Of a stretch of DNA of 64,000 bases, positions 51,534 to 61,228 are shown one piece after another (position 1 is the first letter of the stretch; the number at the start of each line of letters is the position of its first letter). The stretch comes from Blastochloris viridis (GTDB lineage: Bacteria > Pseudomonadota > Alphaproteobacteria > UBA2136 > UBA6156): contig VAFM01000002.1 of NCBI GenBank assembly GCA_005768725.1, positions 558,001 through 622,000 of the forward strand, in the 5' to 3' direction. Under the pieces are notes generated by a model. It worked only from the letters and a program-made list of their open reading frames with translations, searched no databases and was not told the DNA's origin. The translations under genes were made by a program, and so were the position numbers.

Positions 51534-54131
51534 ATGGACCACAAAAATACCTATACGCCGCCCCGCCCGGACCAGCTGGCCGAGCAACTGCCGTATTTCG
51601 AGTTTAATGAGGATGAGTCCTCGCAGTTCTACCGCTTCCACCTGCTGAAGGATGGTGGTTTGGGCATCTGCTGGAAATGCCCGGTTCCTGCAAGTTATTC
51701 GTACGATGACGGCTACGGCTCCACGACCAACGAATTCCGCACGTTCCTCGAAAGCATACCGACCGATTACGAAGCACAGATTTCGATCCTGTCGCACAAC
51801 AACCTCGTCAAACCGCTGCAGAACTATCTGGAAGCCACCCCGAATCTGGAGCGTGCCCGTCTGCTGCGCCAGTCGCGCGCCGAAAAGATCCGCGACTCCG
51901 GCCATCGGGGCTATGCCACATCCGAGCGCGGGTTTACCCGTCTGCGTGAATCGTACATGGTCATCAGCCTGCGTTGCCCGGAAACCGTTGAACGCTATGG
52001 TCTTCTCAAGGGCGCGATCGAAATGACCTATCAGGCCCTGGCGTTGATTGTCGTCTCGCTGGGTCTGGATCTCAGCAAATTGGCCGGTCGTTTTGTCAAA
52101 GATCTGGTCAAGACGGCTATGGTGGAATTCCGCGAAGCCGTGCTGGCGGCCGAAAGTACCCTCAACGGCATGTTCGAAATCCACCGCATGTCGCTGGAAG
52201 AACTGAAGGAGCACTACTGGCAGGCCTACGCCCCCAGCTACAAAGACCCTGCCCAGCGCATCGTGGTCGATCCCTTGATGCCCTTCGACCAGCAGATTTT
52301 CCCGCTGCCGATCGAGAACGGTTTCGATATCATTAAAGTCGGCGAAGACTATCACGGGACCATCATGCTCGCCATGATGCCCGACAGCGTGATCGCCGAT
52401 TATCTCGGTATTATTCGTCGCACGCTGAATTCGCAGACCACGTTCTTCTGCAACCTGACCTCCGTCAACCAGACCGCCGAAAAGGTGAAGCTGACGCTTG
52501 GTGCCGCCATGCGGAAACGCGTCGCCAGTGCGTTCAACAAAGAGGAAGCCGAGCTGTACGCGCAGGAAGCCTCGGAAGTGAAGACGCGCCTTTATAGCGG
52601 CCGCAAGATCGTGCGCGCCATGGTGGGCGTGATGATCCACGGCAAATCGCGCGAGGAAGTGGAAGACAACCTGTTGCGTATTGCGTCGCAGTTCAAAAAA
52701 CTGTCGGTGGTGCCGGATATCGAAAAGACCATGGGGCTGCAGGCGTTTGCCTATAGCTGGCCGTTAACCTGGCGGAACAGGTTCTCGGCACCGTTTGCCC
52801 GTACCCGCCGCGTGATGAGCGACGATATCACCGATCTGATGCCCTTCCACGGGCACTGGGGCGGGCACGGTCGTCCGTACACGCGCTTCGAAAAACAGAC
52901 GCCGCAAGCTCTTTACGTCAACCGCGACGGCGAAATTTCCTTCTTCGACCACACCAGCGGCGACTTCATGAACTGGCACTATGCCATTACCGGGACCTCC
53001 GGTTCCGGTAAGAGCTTTGCCGTGACCGACCTCGTGCTCCAGCTGTTCAGCGCGGGGATCGAGAAGCAGTATCTGATGACCATCAAGGACGACTACGACC
53101 GCTTTGCCGAGACCATGGGCAAGCTGATCATCATCGACCTCGACCGCAAGGATGTCTGTATCAATCCCTTCACCGGTGAGATTTCCAAACACCGCCTGCA
53201 GCAGTGGACCACCACGGTAGAGCTGATGATCGCCAAGGGCGACTACGAGGTGACGCGTGTCGAGCAGCGCCTGATCGAGCAGGTCGTGCAATATGCCTAC
53301 GATATCGTGCCGCCGGACGATGTACTGCGTCCCACCTGGATCCAGCAGGCCTATCTTAAATTCCCGTATTCCGATGAAGAAAGCCGTCAGGCCGGTATGA
53401 GCATGGCGCGTGAAATCGGTTCGTACTGCGAAAACGGTATTTACGGCCACCTCTTCGATGGCCGCCCGAGCTTCAGCGAACAGGACAAGCTGGTCGTTTT
53501 CAACCTGCAGAACGTGCTGAATGAGAAGATCTCCGACGTGATCATCAATGCGGTGTTCACCATGATCGACAACGTGATGTACCTCGGTAACCGCGGCGAG
53601 AAGAAGCACCTGCTGTGCGACGAGATGGTGAGCATGATCTCCTCTAAAGGCGGTGCTGCCGTGGCCAACCAGCTCAAGCGCGCATTCCGTACCTACCGCT
53701 CGCTGAACTGCATGTGCGGCATTTCCTCCCAGAACGAGGAAGACCTGACTACTGAGGTCGGGCAGGCCATCATCGGTAACATTACCAAACGTCTTATTCT
53801 CAAACCGCGTCGCGAAATGATCCCGATGCTGATGGAATCGCTGGGTCTGCGCGCAGAACGCCACCAGAGCAATATCGCCAGCTTGGAAACGCGTCCCGGG
53901 TTCTATTCGGAGTTCTACCTCATGTCGCCGCACGGTGAAGTGGTCTGCCGCCTGATTCCCGACAAGCTCACCTACGCCTTGGCGACCACCACGCCGGACG
54001 ATGTTGCCGAGATGCGCCGTATCAAGGAAGAGACCGGCTGCGACTGGTGGCAAGCCACGGTGACCTTCGCCGAACGCTTCCCGCACGGCGTGCGCGCGGC
54101 CCGTTCTGCCAGCAAGGCGCGCGGCGTTTAA
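51534..54131 (+). CDS. traC: TraC/VirB4-family secretion ATPase
   Basis: An 865-residue ATPase, full length for F-type TraC. The N-terminal VirB4 domain (about 25-420) carries the early stretch GLGICWKCPVP. Walker A is GTSGSGKS near residue 487 and Walker B is KKHLLCDEMVS near 691-700. A C-terminal segment covers FRTYRSLNCMCGISSQNEED. It powers pilus assembly and substrate transport at the inner membrane. It ends the B-V-C block. Confidence 0.92.
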   Translation: MDHKNTYTPPRPDQLAEQLPYFEFNEDESSQFYRFHLLKDGGLGICWKCPVPASYSYDDGYGSTTNEFRTFLESIPTDYEAQISILSHNNLVKPLQNYLEATPNLERARLLRQSRAEKIRDSGHRGYATSERGFTRLRESYMVISLRCPETVERYGLLKGAIEMTYQALALIVVSLGLDLSKLAGRFVKDLVKTAMVEFREAVLAAESTLNGMFEIHRMSLEELKEHYWQAYAPSYKDPAQRIVVDPLMPFDQQIFPLPIENGFDIIKVGEDYHGTIMLAMMPDSVIADYLGIIRRTLNSQTTFFCNLTSVNQTAEKVKLTLGAAMRKRVASAFNKEEAELYAQEASEVKTRLYSGRKIVRAMVGVMIHGKSREEVEDNLLRIASQFKKLSVVPDIEKTMGLQAFAYSWPLTWRNRFSAPFARTRRVMSDDITDLMPFHGHWGGHGRPYTRFEKQTPQALYVNRDGEISFFDHTSGDFMNWHYAITGTSGSGKSFAVTDLVLQLFSAGIEKQYLMTIKDDYDRFAETMGKLIIIDLDRKDVCINPFTGEISKHRLQQWTTTVELMIAKGDYEVTRVEQRLIEQVVQYAYDIVPPDDVLRPTWIQQAYLKFPYSDEESRQAGMSMAREIGSYCENGIYGHLFDGRPSFSEQDKLVVFNLQNVLNEKISDVIINAVFTMIDNVMYLGNRGEKKHLLCDEMVSMISSKGGAAVANQLKRAFRTYRSLNCMCGISSQNEEDLTTEVGQAIIGNITKRLILKPRREMIPMLMESLGLRAERHQSNIASLETRPGFYSEFYLMSPHGEVVCRLIPDKLTYALATTTPDDVAEMRRIKEETGCDWWQATVTFAERFPHGVRAARSASKARGV

Positions 54132-54277
54132 CGCATATAGCGGACGGTGAGAGAGCCATTTGCAAAACGCAACGCAACGAAAATGGCCAAAAGTCCACAT
54201 CCCTGCCACCAATCGCACCACTTGCACTAGTATCTGTGCCAAAGCCCCGCTAGATTAGGCTGAGCAAGAGTAAAAAC

Positions 54278-56896
54278 ATGGCCCTACGACGCAAGCTTCC
54301 TTCGCGCATGACGACCGACACACCGTCGGAAAGCGAAGCTACGCCTAAGGTTTCGGCTCCTAAGCCTGCCACACCTGCTCCCGCACCGGTAGAATCCCCC
54401 GCTCCGCAGGAACCTGTTACCGCCGCTGCGCCAACCTACGATCCCTTTGCCGCCGCCGCGGCCGAAGCCTTTGGAACCGTTGAAGCTGCTCCCAAGCCGC
54501 GTGTACTGGAAGACAGTTTTAGTGTACCTGCTGCAAATGCCGAGCATATAGCAGAGCCGGTTGCTGTGCAGCCTGTAGCTGAGCCCGCGACCGAAGCCTT
54601 TACCGCCCCTGCCTGGCAACAACCGGCCGAAAGCTTCTCGGCTCCGGCGTGGGATGCGCCGGTGGACGTGACAACGCCTGAACCTGCCTACAGTGCACCG
54701 GCCTGGGACGCACCTGCTGCTGTCGAAGTGGAAGTCGCCGCTCCAGCTGTCATCGAGATTCACCCAGAAGCCCAACCGGTCATCCAACCTGAACCGGTAT
54801 TCAGCGCACCCGCCTGGGATCAGCCTGTGGTCGTGACGCCTGCCGACACCGTTGCCGAACCGATGGCTGAAGGGCCTGCAAACACCTGGGAAGCCGAAGC
54901 GCCTGCCGCCCTGATCGTGACGGACTTCCTCCCGCACGAAGAGACTGTCGCTGCGCCCGAAACGACGGTGTCCTCCTTCCCTGAAATCGCAACCGATCTG
55001 CCGCAGGCCGTTGGTATTGCTGCCGTTGCCGAAAGCGAAGCCGAGGCCTCTACCGACGCCGCAGGTGAAACCGCACAGGGACCGACCAACTTTTCCTTCG
55101 AACCGTCGCGTCCGGATAATAGCCGTATTAAGCGCCGTATCCGCGAAAAGCGCGCCCGCGATTTTTCCGCGATGGGAGCTTCCGAAGACGCGCGTCCCCG
55201 CAACCACGCCGTGACCGATGCCTTTGCCCCCACTGTACCGGTCGACACCCGTCCGATCGACCAGGTCGACGATGCCCTAATTGAATCCGGTGTGATTGCA
55301 CCGCGCCCCGGCGACAGTCTGACCAGTCACCTGCCGACCGGTGTCGCTGAAAGCACCCAGCGTTTTGAGCCGGAACCGCAATCGGCGCCGTTTATGGCGT
55401 CTCCGCAGCCCGAACCTATCGTGGAGCCGGTGGCAGAACCGGTCGTTGAAGTGGCACCTGTAAGTCTGCCGGAACCTGTCCGTGAGCCAGCTCCGCAGCC
55501 GCAGACCGCACCAGAATTACCACCGGAACCGCAACCGTTGCCGCAGCCTTCGGTGCCCGAATTTGTGCCCGCCGCGACCATGCTGCCGCCGGAGTCCGAG
55601 ATCCGTACCCCGTCCTTCAATCTGTCCAATACGGCGGCGTCGCCCTCGGCCGAAGCTTTGCCTGCCCCGCAGTCCGACCTGCCGTGGGTGCAATCCCAAC
55701 CGGCTGCCGAGTGGGATATCGGTGGTACAGCCGCGAATGACTGGGGCCAGCATGCGCCGGAAACCGCGTCCGAACCGGCCGTGCATATGCCGCCGCAGGC
55801 CGACCTTTACAAACCGATGACCGGACGTCCGGCCTCGGTGCCGCCGCAAATTCCAGGGGGTATTCCCACACCGTCCGCTTCTGCCAGCCTGACTCCGGAG
55901 CTGCCGGGCCAGCGTCGTAAAGCGCAGGGCACGCCGTGGGCCTTGGTGGCTGTCGGTGCGGTCGTGGTTCTTGCGGCAGGCGGCTATATGCTGACCAGCG
56001 GTAAGAAGGGTGCCAGTGCCCAGTTGGCCAGTATCACCAACCGTACCGCCACCGGTAACGAGCAGCAGCCGCTGCTGCCCCCGCCCGATGGTACGGGCGC
56101 CACCGGCAGCTTCATGGCGGCCAGCCCCAGCCCGGCGACCGACCCCAGCGGCAGCGCCATGGTCTCGTTTGCCGATGTATCGCCCGACGAGGCCAACCAA
56201 CCGATCGTGGCTGACGGCAACGAAGAGATGCCCAAGGGCTTCATCGCGCAATTCCAAAGCGAAGTGGAAAAGGCCCGTAACCTGAAGGACAGCGGTGCCG
56301 CCGTGGCCGAAGTGCCATCCGGTATCACCTCTGCCACCGCACCTGCCGCCGCAGCCGGTACCGGTTACACGCAGGATGAATTGAAGAAAGAGCTGGAAGC
56401 TTACCGTACCGCTCTGGCATCCAGCGCCAACCCTGCCGAGCTCAAGCCGGGCAGCTTCGATGCCAGCCGCACCGGTGGCCAGACCGATGCTGAAATGGCG
56501 TCTGGCTCATTGCTGCCGCCGCCAGCCGCATTGCCGCCGGCCGAGCTTTACACCAACAACCCGAAGAACCTGCCTGTCGTCGCCGAGCCGGTTACCAATG
56601 CACCGGAACGCGTCCGCACGCTGGCCGACTTCCCGGATGTGGATGCCTACATGCCGGAGCGTGAAAAGGTCGAAATTCCGGCGAACCTCAAGCCCAAGCT
56701 GGCCGCGACAGACTTCCCCGCCCTGGAAGTGCTGAGCTATGTCCCGAACCAGGGTGTGGTTGCCTTTGCCGATGGCCGTGAAGGCGTGCTGTTGATAGGC
56801 GAAAGCATCAATGGCTGGGAGCTGGTAGCCGTCAATGCCGATACCGCCGAATTCAAGGCTGGCCAGAAGAGCTATCAGGTCACGTCGCAGAATTAA
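54278..56896 (+). CDS. Long Pro/Ala/Glu-rich bitopic protein with GspC-like end
   Basis: An 872-residue protein. The first 545 residues are Pro/Ala/Glu-rich, with repeated SAPAWD and related blocks (for example FSAPAWDAPV, YSAPAWDAPA, FSAPAWDQPV) and look disordered. One membrane helix lies near 552-573 (WALVAVGAVVVLAAGGYML). The periplasmic part ends in FADGREGVLLIGESINGWEL and YQVTSQN, a small beta domain like GspC/PilP HR regions. The topology resembles DotF/IcmG-type proteins, but no sequence link is claimed. It may tie cytosolic factors to the channel. Confidence 0.6.
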   Translation: MALRRKLPSRMTTDTPSESEATPKVSAPKPATPAPAPVESPAPQEPVTAAAPTYDPFAAAAAEAFGTVEAAPKPRVLEDSFSVPAANAEHIAEPVAVQPVAEPATEAFTAPAWQQPAESFSAPAWDAPVDVTTPEPAYSAPAWDAPAAVEVEVAAPAVIEIHPEAQPVIQPEPVFSAPAWDQPVVVTPADTVAEPMAEGPANTWEAEAPAALIVTDFLPHEETVAAPETTVSSFPEIATDLPQAVGIAAVAESEAEASTDAAGETAQGPTNFSFEPSRPDNSRIKRRIREKRARDFSAMGASEDARPRNHAVTDAFAPTVPVDTRPIDQVDDALIESGVIAPRPGDSLTSHLPTGVAESTQRFEPEPQSAPFMASPQPEPIVEPVAEPVVEVAPVSLPEPVREPAPQPQTAPELPPEPQPLPQPSVPEFVPAATMLPPESEIRTPSFNLSNTAASPSAEALPAPQSDLPWVQSQPAAEWDIGGTAANDWGQHAPETASEPAVHMPPQADLYKPMTGRPASVPPQIPGGIPTPSASASLTPELPGQRRKAQGTPWALVAVGAVVVLAAGGYMLTSGKKGASAQLASITNRTATGNEQQPLLPPPDGTGATGSFMAASPSPATDPSGSAMVSFADVSPDEANQPIVADGNEEMPKGFIAQFQSEVEKARNLKDSGAAVAEVPSGITSATAPAAAAGTGYTQDELKKELEAYRTALASSANPAELKPGSFDASRTGGQTDAEMASGSLLPPPAALPPAELYTNNPKNLPVVAEPVTNAPERVRTLADFPDVDAYMPEREKVEIPANLKPKLAATDFPALEVLSYVPNQGVVAFADGREGVLLIGESINGWELVAVNADTAEFKAGQKSYQVTSQN

Positions 56897-56990
56897 GCAA
56901 CGTGGCGAGGCCGCAGAAACGCTTGCGCCTGACAAAAACCCGTCTTAAACTTTCCGTCATACGTTTCCCGAAACACCGAAAGGCAGAGCC

Positions 56991-57884
56991 ATGAATATCG
57001 TCGACATCCAAACCATCCGCAAAATAGGTGAAGAATTCGGCTGGACCGAGCGCCAGCTGGAACTGGCGTTGGCCAATGCCATCCGCCTGTCGTATGTCGA
57101 CCGCGGCATGTTGGTGGAAGTGGACGTCAACCTGGAGTTGGCAGCCATCACCGTGCGCCGCCGCAGCGGCTTTGGCGAACACGGTGTCTGGATCGACATC
57201 AACAACCCGATTCTCCCCAGCACCAAGCAGCTCATCGGCACCATGGAACTGATGCAGTGGGGCGATGGCGCACCGGGGCGCATCCTGGAGGCCGAAGTGG
57301 CTGGCTACCGCGATGGTGGCATTATCTACCGCGTACCGGACGACAAGTTCGTCTACATCCCGGAGAACCTGATTTCGGTGATGGACTTCCATGAAAAACC
57401 GACCGTCGGCAGCAAGCAGGTCATCACCATGTGCGCTTCCGTGGACCCTGTCTCGAAGATGCGTGTCGCGACCCGCCGCGGGAAAGAATTTGTCGCCGCC
57501 GTGACCGAAGAGTATTACCCGGACTGTATTTCCGGCATCTGGATGGGGGCTTCCAACTCATGGGCCGTCATCCGCATGAAACCGGAACATATGTCGGCCT
57601 GGCTGGAAAAGGATGGTATTAACGTCAAACACCTGCAACAGGTGCTCGGCCTGCGCCGCATCACGCTTATTCCAGACGGCAAGGGCGAAAGCGAACAGGA
57701 AAAACGCGACAACGAGCTCAAGCACTTCATCAACAACGCCTGGAAGGCCTGCAAGATCGCGCAATTGGACGAGAAGAAGATCGTGCTCCACCTGCCGCTG
57801 GAAGCCCCGGATGCCCGCAAACTCCGCACCTTCCAGAGTATGCTGCAGAAGATCGCCCCCGAGCGCGAGCAAGTCATTCTCTAA
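56991..57884 (+). CDS. Short NusA-like RNA-binding protein
   Basis: A 297-residue cytosolic protein with AAAGGC before ATG 56991. The N-terminal helix and sheet (GWTERQLELALANAIRLSYV; MLVEVDVNLELAAITVRR) copy the NusA N-terminal domain. An S1-like section follows (ILEAEVAGYRDGGIIYRVPD; FVYIPENLIS), then RRGKEFVAAVTEEYYPDCIS, which matches the NusA linker into KH1. A KH-like region ends with LQQVLGLRRITLIP. NusA is usually about 500 residues, so this is a shortened, diverged paralogue. It may act as a transcription elongation or antitermination factor for this long cluster; that role is inferred from position. Confidence 0.6.
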   Translation: MNIVDIQTIRKIGEEFGWTERQLELALANAIRLSYVDRGMLVEVDVNLELAAITVRRRSGFGEHGVWIDINNPILPSTKQLIGTMELMQWGDGAPGRILEAEVAGYRDGGIIYRVPDDKFVYIPENLISVMDFHEKPTVGSKQVITMCASVDPVSKMRVATRRGKEFVAAVTEEYYPDCISGIWMGASNSWAVIRMKPEHMSAWLEKDGINVKHLQQVLGLRRITLIPDGKGESEQEKRDNELKHFINNAWKACKIAQLDEKKIVLHLPLEAPDARKLRTFQSMLQKIAPEREQVIL

Positions 57885-57947
57885 TCCACCGGCATCTGCC
57901 GAAACTTGAGGCACGCCGAAGCCGAAATTCTGTGCTAAACAAAGCGT

Positions 57948-59249
57948 ATGAACGAAGCCACGCCGTCGCCAGCGCCTCTGAATATCTGGGTTATCTGCCA
58001 GTATTACCGCCCGGAGCCGGGCGCGCCCTCCACGCGTCTGTCCGGCATGGCCAAAAGCTGGCAGGAGATGGGTGCCAATCCGGTCATTCTCACCGGTATT
58101 CCCAACCATCCGGACGGTGTTCTGAAGCCGGACTATGTGGGCAAAGACCCGTACATGGTAGAAACCATCGATGGCATCAAGGTTGCCCGCCATTGGCTGT
58201 ATGTAGCGCCCAACAAAGGCAAGCTGCCGCGTATGCTCAATATGTGCACCTTTGCCTGGTCGGTTCTGAAGAAGAACTGGGGGAACCCCGCTCACCGTGG
58301 TCTACCGAAGCCGGATGTGATTATCGCAAGTTCCCCCAGCTTTTTCTGCGTTTTTTCCGCGTGGATGCTGGCGCGTCACCATAAGGCCAAATTCATTTTC
58401 GAGGTCCGCGACCTCTGGCCTGCCATCTTCCTGCAAATGGGCATCCTGCGCCCGGGCTTCATTTACGACACGTTGGAGAAGATGGAGATGTTCCTCTACC
58501 GCCGTGCAGATGCGATCGTGGCCGTCACCCGCAGCTTCGTGCGCCAGATCATCGCGCGCGGCATCAAACCGGAGAAGCTCTATGTCGTGTTTAACGGTGT
58601 GTCGGATGCCGACTACGTGCAGGCCGCCCGCCCGCGCGAGACCGGTGCCACCACGCAGTTGCGTGCGCAGTTAGGCATCAGCCCGCTCACCAAGGTTGTG
58701 CTGTACATCGGTAACCATGGCGAGGCGCAGGCCTTGAGCCAGGTGGTGGATGCCGCCCGTCTGATGGTCAAACGCACTGACACGACCTTCCTGTTTGTGG
58801 GGCAGGGGGCCGATAAGGCTAAGCTGCAGGAGTACGCCCGTGGTGTGCCCAACGTGCAGTTTCTGCCGCCGGTCGGCCCGGCCGATGTCTGGCCCTATTA
58901 CTGCATGGCTGATATCAACCTCGTCTGCCTCAAGAACATTCCCGATTTCGAAATGTTTATCCCGAGCAAGATGTTCGAGATCATGGCCTCCGGCAGTTGT
59001 GCCGTAGCAGGTCTGCGTGGCGAAGGTGCCGAGATCATGACTGAATCTGGCTGTGCCATGGTGGTCGGTTCGGAAGAACCGGAGAAGATGGCCGAAGCCA
59101 TCACGACCTTGCTGGATGACCCGGAACGCTGCGCCCAGATGGGCCGTGCCGGGCGCGCCTATGTGGCCCAGACCTTCCTGCACAGCCGTCTGGCCGCCAG
59201 CTATCTGGCGCTGATGAATCAACTGGCCGGCCGCGCAGGCCAAGCCTAA
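57948..59249 (+). CDS. Glycosyltransferase family 4 (WbuB-like)
   Basis: A 433-residue cytosolic or membrane-bound GT-B enzyme for surface polysaccharide. The start WVICQYYRPEPGAPSTRLSG and ILTGIPNHPDG match the WbuB group, usually aminosugar transferases. FIFEVRDLWPAIFLQMG and the donor-site region PSKMFEIMASGSCAVAGLRG confirm it. The sugar is not known. A CTAAAC word lies seven bases before ATG 57948 and no ribosome site is seen. First of four sugar genes. Confidence 0.9.
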   Translation: MNEATPSPAPLNIWVICQYYRPEPGAPSTRLSGMAKSWQEMGANPVILTGIPNHPDGVLKPDYVGKDPYMVETIDGIKVARHWLYVAPNKGKLPRMLNMCTFAWSVLKKNWGNPAHRGLPKPDVIIASSPSFFCVFSAWMLARHHKAKFIFEVRDLWPAIFLQMGILRPGFIYDTLEKMEMFLYRRADAIVAVTRSFVRQIIARGIKPEKLYVVFNGVSDADYVQAARPRETGATTQLRAQLGISPLTKVVLYIGNHGEAQALSQVVDAARLMVKRTDTTFLFVGQGADKAKLQEYARGVPNVQFLPPVGPADVWPYYCMADINLVCLKNIPDFEMFIPSKMFEIMASGSCAVAGLRGEGAEIMTESGCAMVVGSEEPEKMAEAITTLLDDPERCAQMGRAGRAYVAQTFLHSRLAASYLALMNQLAGRAGQA

Positions 59250-59257
59250 GAGAAGAC

Positions 59258-60283
59258 ATGACTATGATGAATCTGTCGCTGGTGGCTCCCTCTGTCTTGC
59301 CGCTGCTGCTGGCTGCCGTAATGCTGGTGAGCTGGTTTATGGCACCTTCGACTGTTAAACTTTGCCGTCGTCTGGGCATGGTCGCTGCCGTTGTGGCGCG
59401 CTCAAGCCATAGCGTACCTACGCCGCATGGTGGTGGTTTCCTGATGCCGCTGCTGTTCATCCCGGTAGGTCTAGCGCTGACATGGGCGTGGCCGATGCCG
59501 TTCAAGGGGTACCTCACCATGCTGCTGCTGGCGGGGGCATTGGTCGCCTATGTCGGCTGGCTGGATGACCGCCACGAGTTGTCACCGCGTTTCCGTTTGG
59601 TCATTCACCTGCTGGCCGTGGCAGTCACGCTGGCCTTGTTGCCGCGCCTGTTCGACTTCATGCCGCTGTGGCTGGAAAAAGCCATCCTGATGTTCGGGTG
59701 GGCCTGGTTTGTGAACCTTTACAATTTTATGGATGGTGCCGATGGTCTGGCGTCGTCGCAAGCTGTGGCCATGGGCATCGGCCTGTCGGTGGTGGTTCCG
59801 GCGTTTGCACCGCTGGGCCTGCTGCTGGCCGCCGTGACTCTCGGTTTCATGCGCGTGAACGCACCCAAGGCCAAAGTCTTTATGGGCGATGTCGGCGCAA
59901 CCTGGCTCGGCTACACACTGGCGGGTTTGTTCCTGCTGGCGGCGGTGGATGACACCGTCAACATCATCTGGCCGCTGGCAACGTTACCGCTGGTGTTTGC
60001 GGCCGACGCCACCTCCACTCTGTTCCGCCGTATCGTTACTGGCCATAAACCCTGGGAACCCCACAAGACCTTCTGGTTCCACCGCTATCTGGCGTTGGGC
60101 CGCAGCCACCTGCAACTGGTGCGTACAGTGGCTTTCATAAATCTAAGTTTGCTGGCGCTGGCGTTCGCTTTCCATAAGCTGGGCCATCCCGGCTGGGGTT
60201 TTGTGGTGGGGGTGCTGGAAATCTGTGCCATTGCATGGTATATCCGCCACCGAGAAAAGGCCCGCCCGTCGAAGGTGGCCTAA
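59258..60283 (+). CDS. Undecaprenyl-phosphate sugar-1-P transferase (WecA/WbpL family)
   Basis: A 341-residue polytopic membrane protein that starts polysaccharide on the lipid carrier. Family motifs are GWLDDRHELSPRFRL (the DD of the metal site), NLYNFMDGADGLASS, KVFMGDVGATWLGY and PHKTFWFHRYLALGRSH. About ten hydrophobic segments. It starts nine bases after the glycosyltransferase stop, so one operon. Confidence 0.9.
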   Translation: MTMMNLSLVAPSVLPLLLAAVMLVSWFMAPSTVKLCRRLGMVAAVVARSSHSVPTPHGGGFLMPLLFIPVGLALTWAWPMPFKGYLTMLLLAGALVAYVGWLDDRHELSPRFRLVIHLLAVAVTLALLPRLFDFMPLWLEKAILMFGWAWFVNLYNFMDGADGLASSQAVAMGIGLSVVVPAFAPLGLLLAAVTLGFMRVNAPKAKVFMGDVGATWLGYTLAGLFLLAAVDDTVNIIWPLATLPLVFAADATSTLFRRIVTGHKPWEPHKTFWFHRYLALGRSHLQLVRTVAFINLSLLALAFAFHKLGHPGWGFVVGVLEICAIAWYIRHREKARPSKVA

Positions 60284-60317
60284 ACCCGTAAGTGATGAGT
60301 GAAAGAGACTCCAACCC

Positions 60318-61226
60318 ATGTCTACCCCACGTAAAGTCACCAAAGCCATTATTCCCGCCGCCGGCCTTGGTACCCGCTTCCTCCCCGCCACCAAGGCGAT
60401 GCCGAAGGAAATGCTGACCGTTGTCAACAAGCCGATCATCCAGTACGCGATCGAAGAAGCGTACGAGGCCGGTATCCGTGAGTTCATCATCATCACCGGT
60501 CGTGGCAAGGCGGCGATGGAAAACCACTTTGATTACCCCTATGAACTGGCCGACACCCTCCTGAAGAAAGGTAAAATGGCTGAACTCGAGATGGTGAAGA
60601 GCACGCTGCCATCTGATGCCCGCCTGTACTACACCCGTCAGGGCGAACCGCTGGGCTTGGGTCATGCCGTCTGGTGTGGTCACACTATCACCGGCGATGA
60701 TCCTTTTGCCGTGCTGCTGCCGGATGACGTAGTCTGCCGGGGCAAAAGCAATGGTCTGGCGGAAATGATCAAAATGTACGAAGAAACCGGCAAGAGCGTC
60801 GTGATGTGCGAGGAAGTGCCGGAAGACCGCGTCAGCAACTACGGTATCCTCAAGCTGGCCGAAGCGGCCAACGGTACCCGTCTGTCGGTGAACGGCTTTG
60901 TCGAAAAGCCGAAAGCAGAAGAGGCTCCCAGCCGTTACGGTGTGGTCGGTCGCTATGTGCTCAGCCCCGCTCACATGGGTGTGCTGCAGCACGTCAAGCC
61001 GGGCAAGGGCGGAGAAATCCAACTGACCGACGCCATGGCCGAGATTGCCGCCACCGAAGGTTACAACGGGTACGTGTCCACCAATCGCCGCTTCGACTGC
61101 GGTGATAAGGTCGGCTTCCAAATGGCCAACCTGTACTTTGCGATGAAGGATCCTTACATCGCCGAGCGCCTGCAGCCGTTCCTGAACGAAATGGCGACCG
61201 AAGCCGCGACGGTCTGCAAGGTCTAA
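60318..61226 (+). CDS. galU: UTP-glucose-1-phosphate uridylyltransferase
   Basis: A 302-residue GalU. The nucleotide-binding start KAIIPAAGLGTRFLPATKAMPKEML is at residues about 8-32 and holds the G-x-G-T-R signature. EPLGLGHAVWCG, AVLLPDDVV and GFVEKP motifs are intact. It makes UDP-glucose for polysaccharides. Normal length; part of the sugar operon. Confidence 0.96.
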   Translation: MSTPRKVTKAIIPAAGLGTRFLPATKAMPKEMLTVVNKPIIQYAIEEAYEAGIREFIIITGRGKAAMENHFDYPYELADTLLKKGKMAELEMVKSTLPSDARLYYTRQGEPLGLGHAVWCGHTITGDDPFAVLLPDDVVCRGKSNGLAEMIKMYEETGKSVVMCEEVPEDRVSNYGILKLAEAANGTRLSVNGFVEKPKAEEAPSRYGVVGRYVLSPAHMGVLQHVKPGKGGEIQLTDAMAEIAATEGYNGYVSTNRRFDCGDKVGFQMANLYFAMKDPYIAERLQPFLNEMATEAATVCKV

Positions 61227-61228
61227 CC

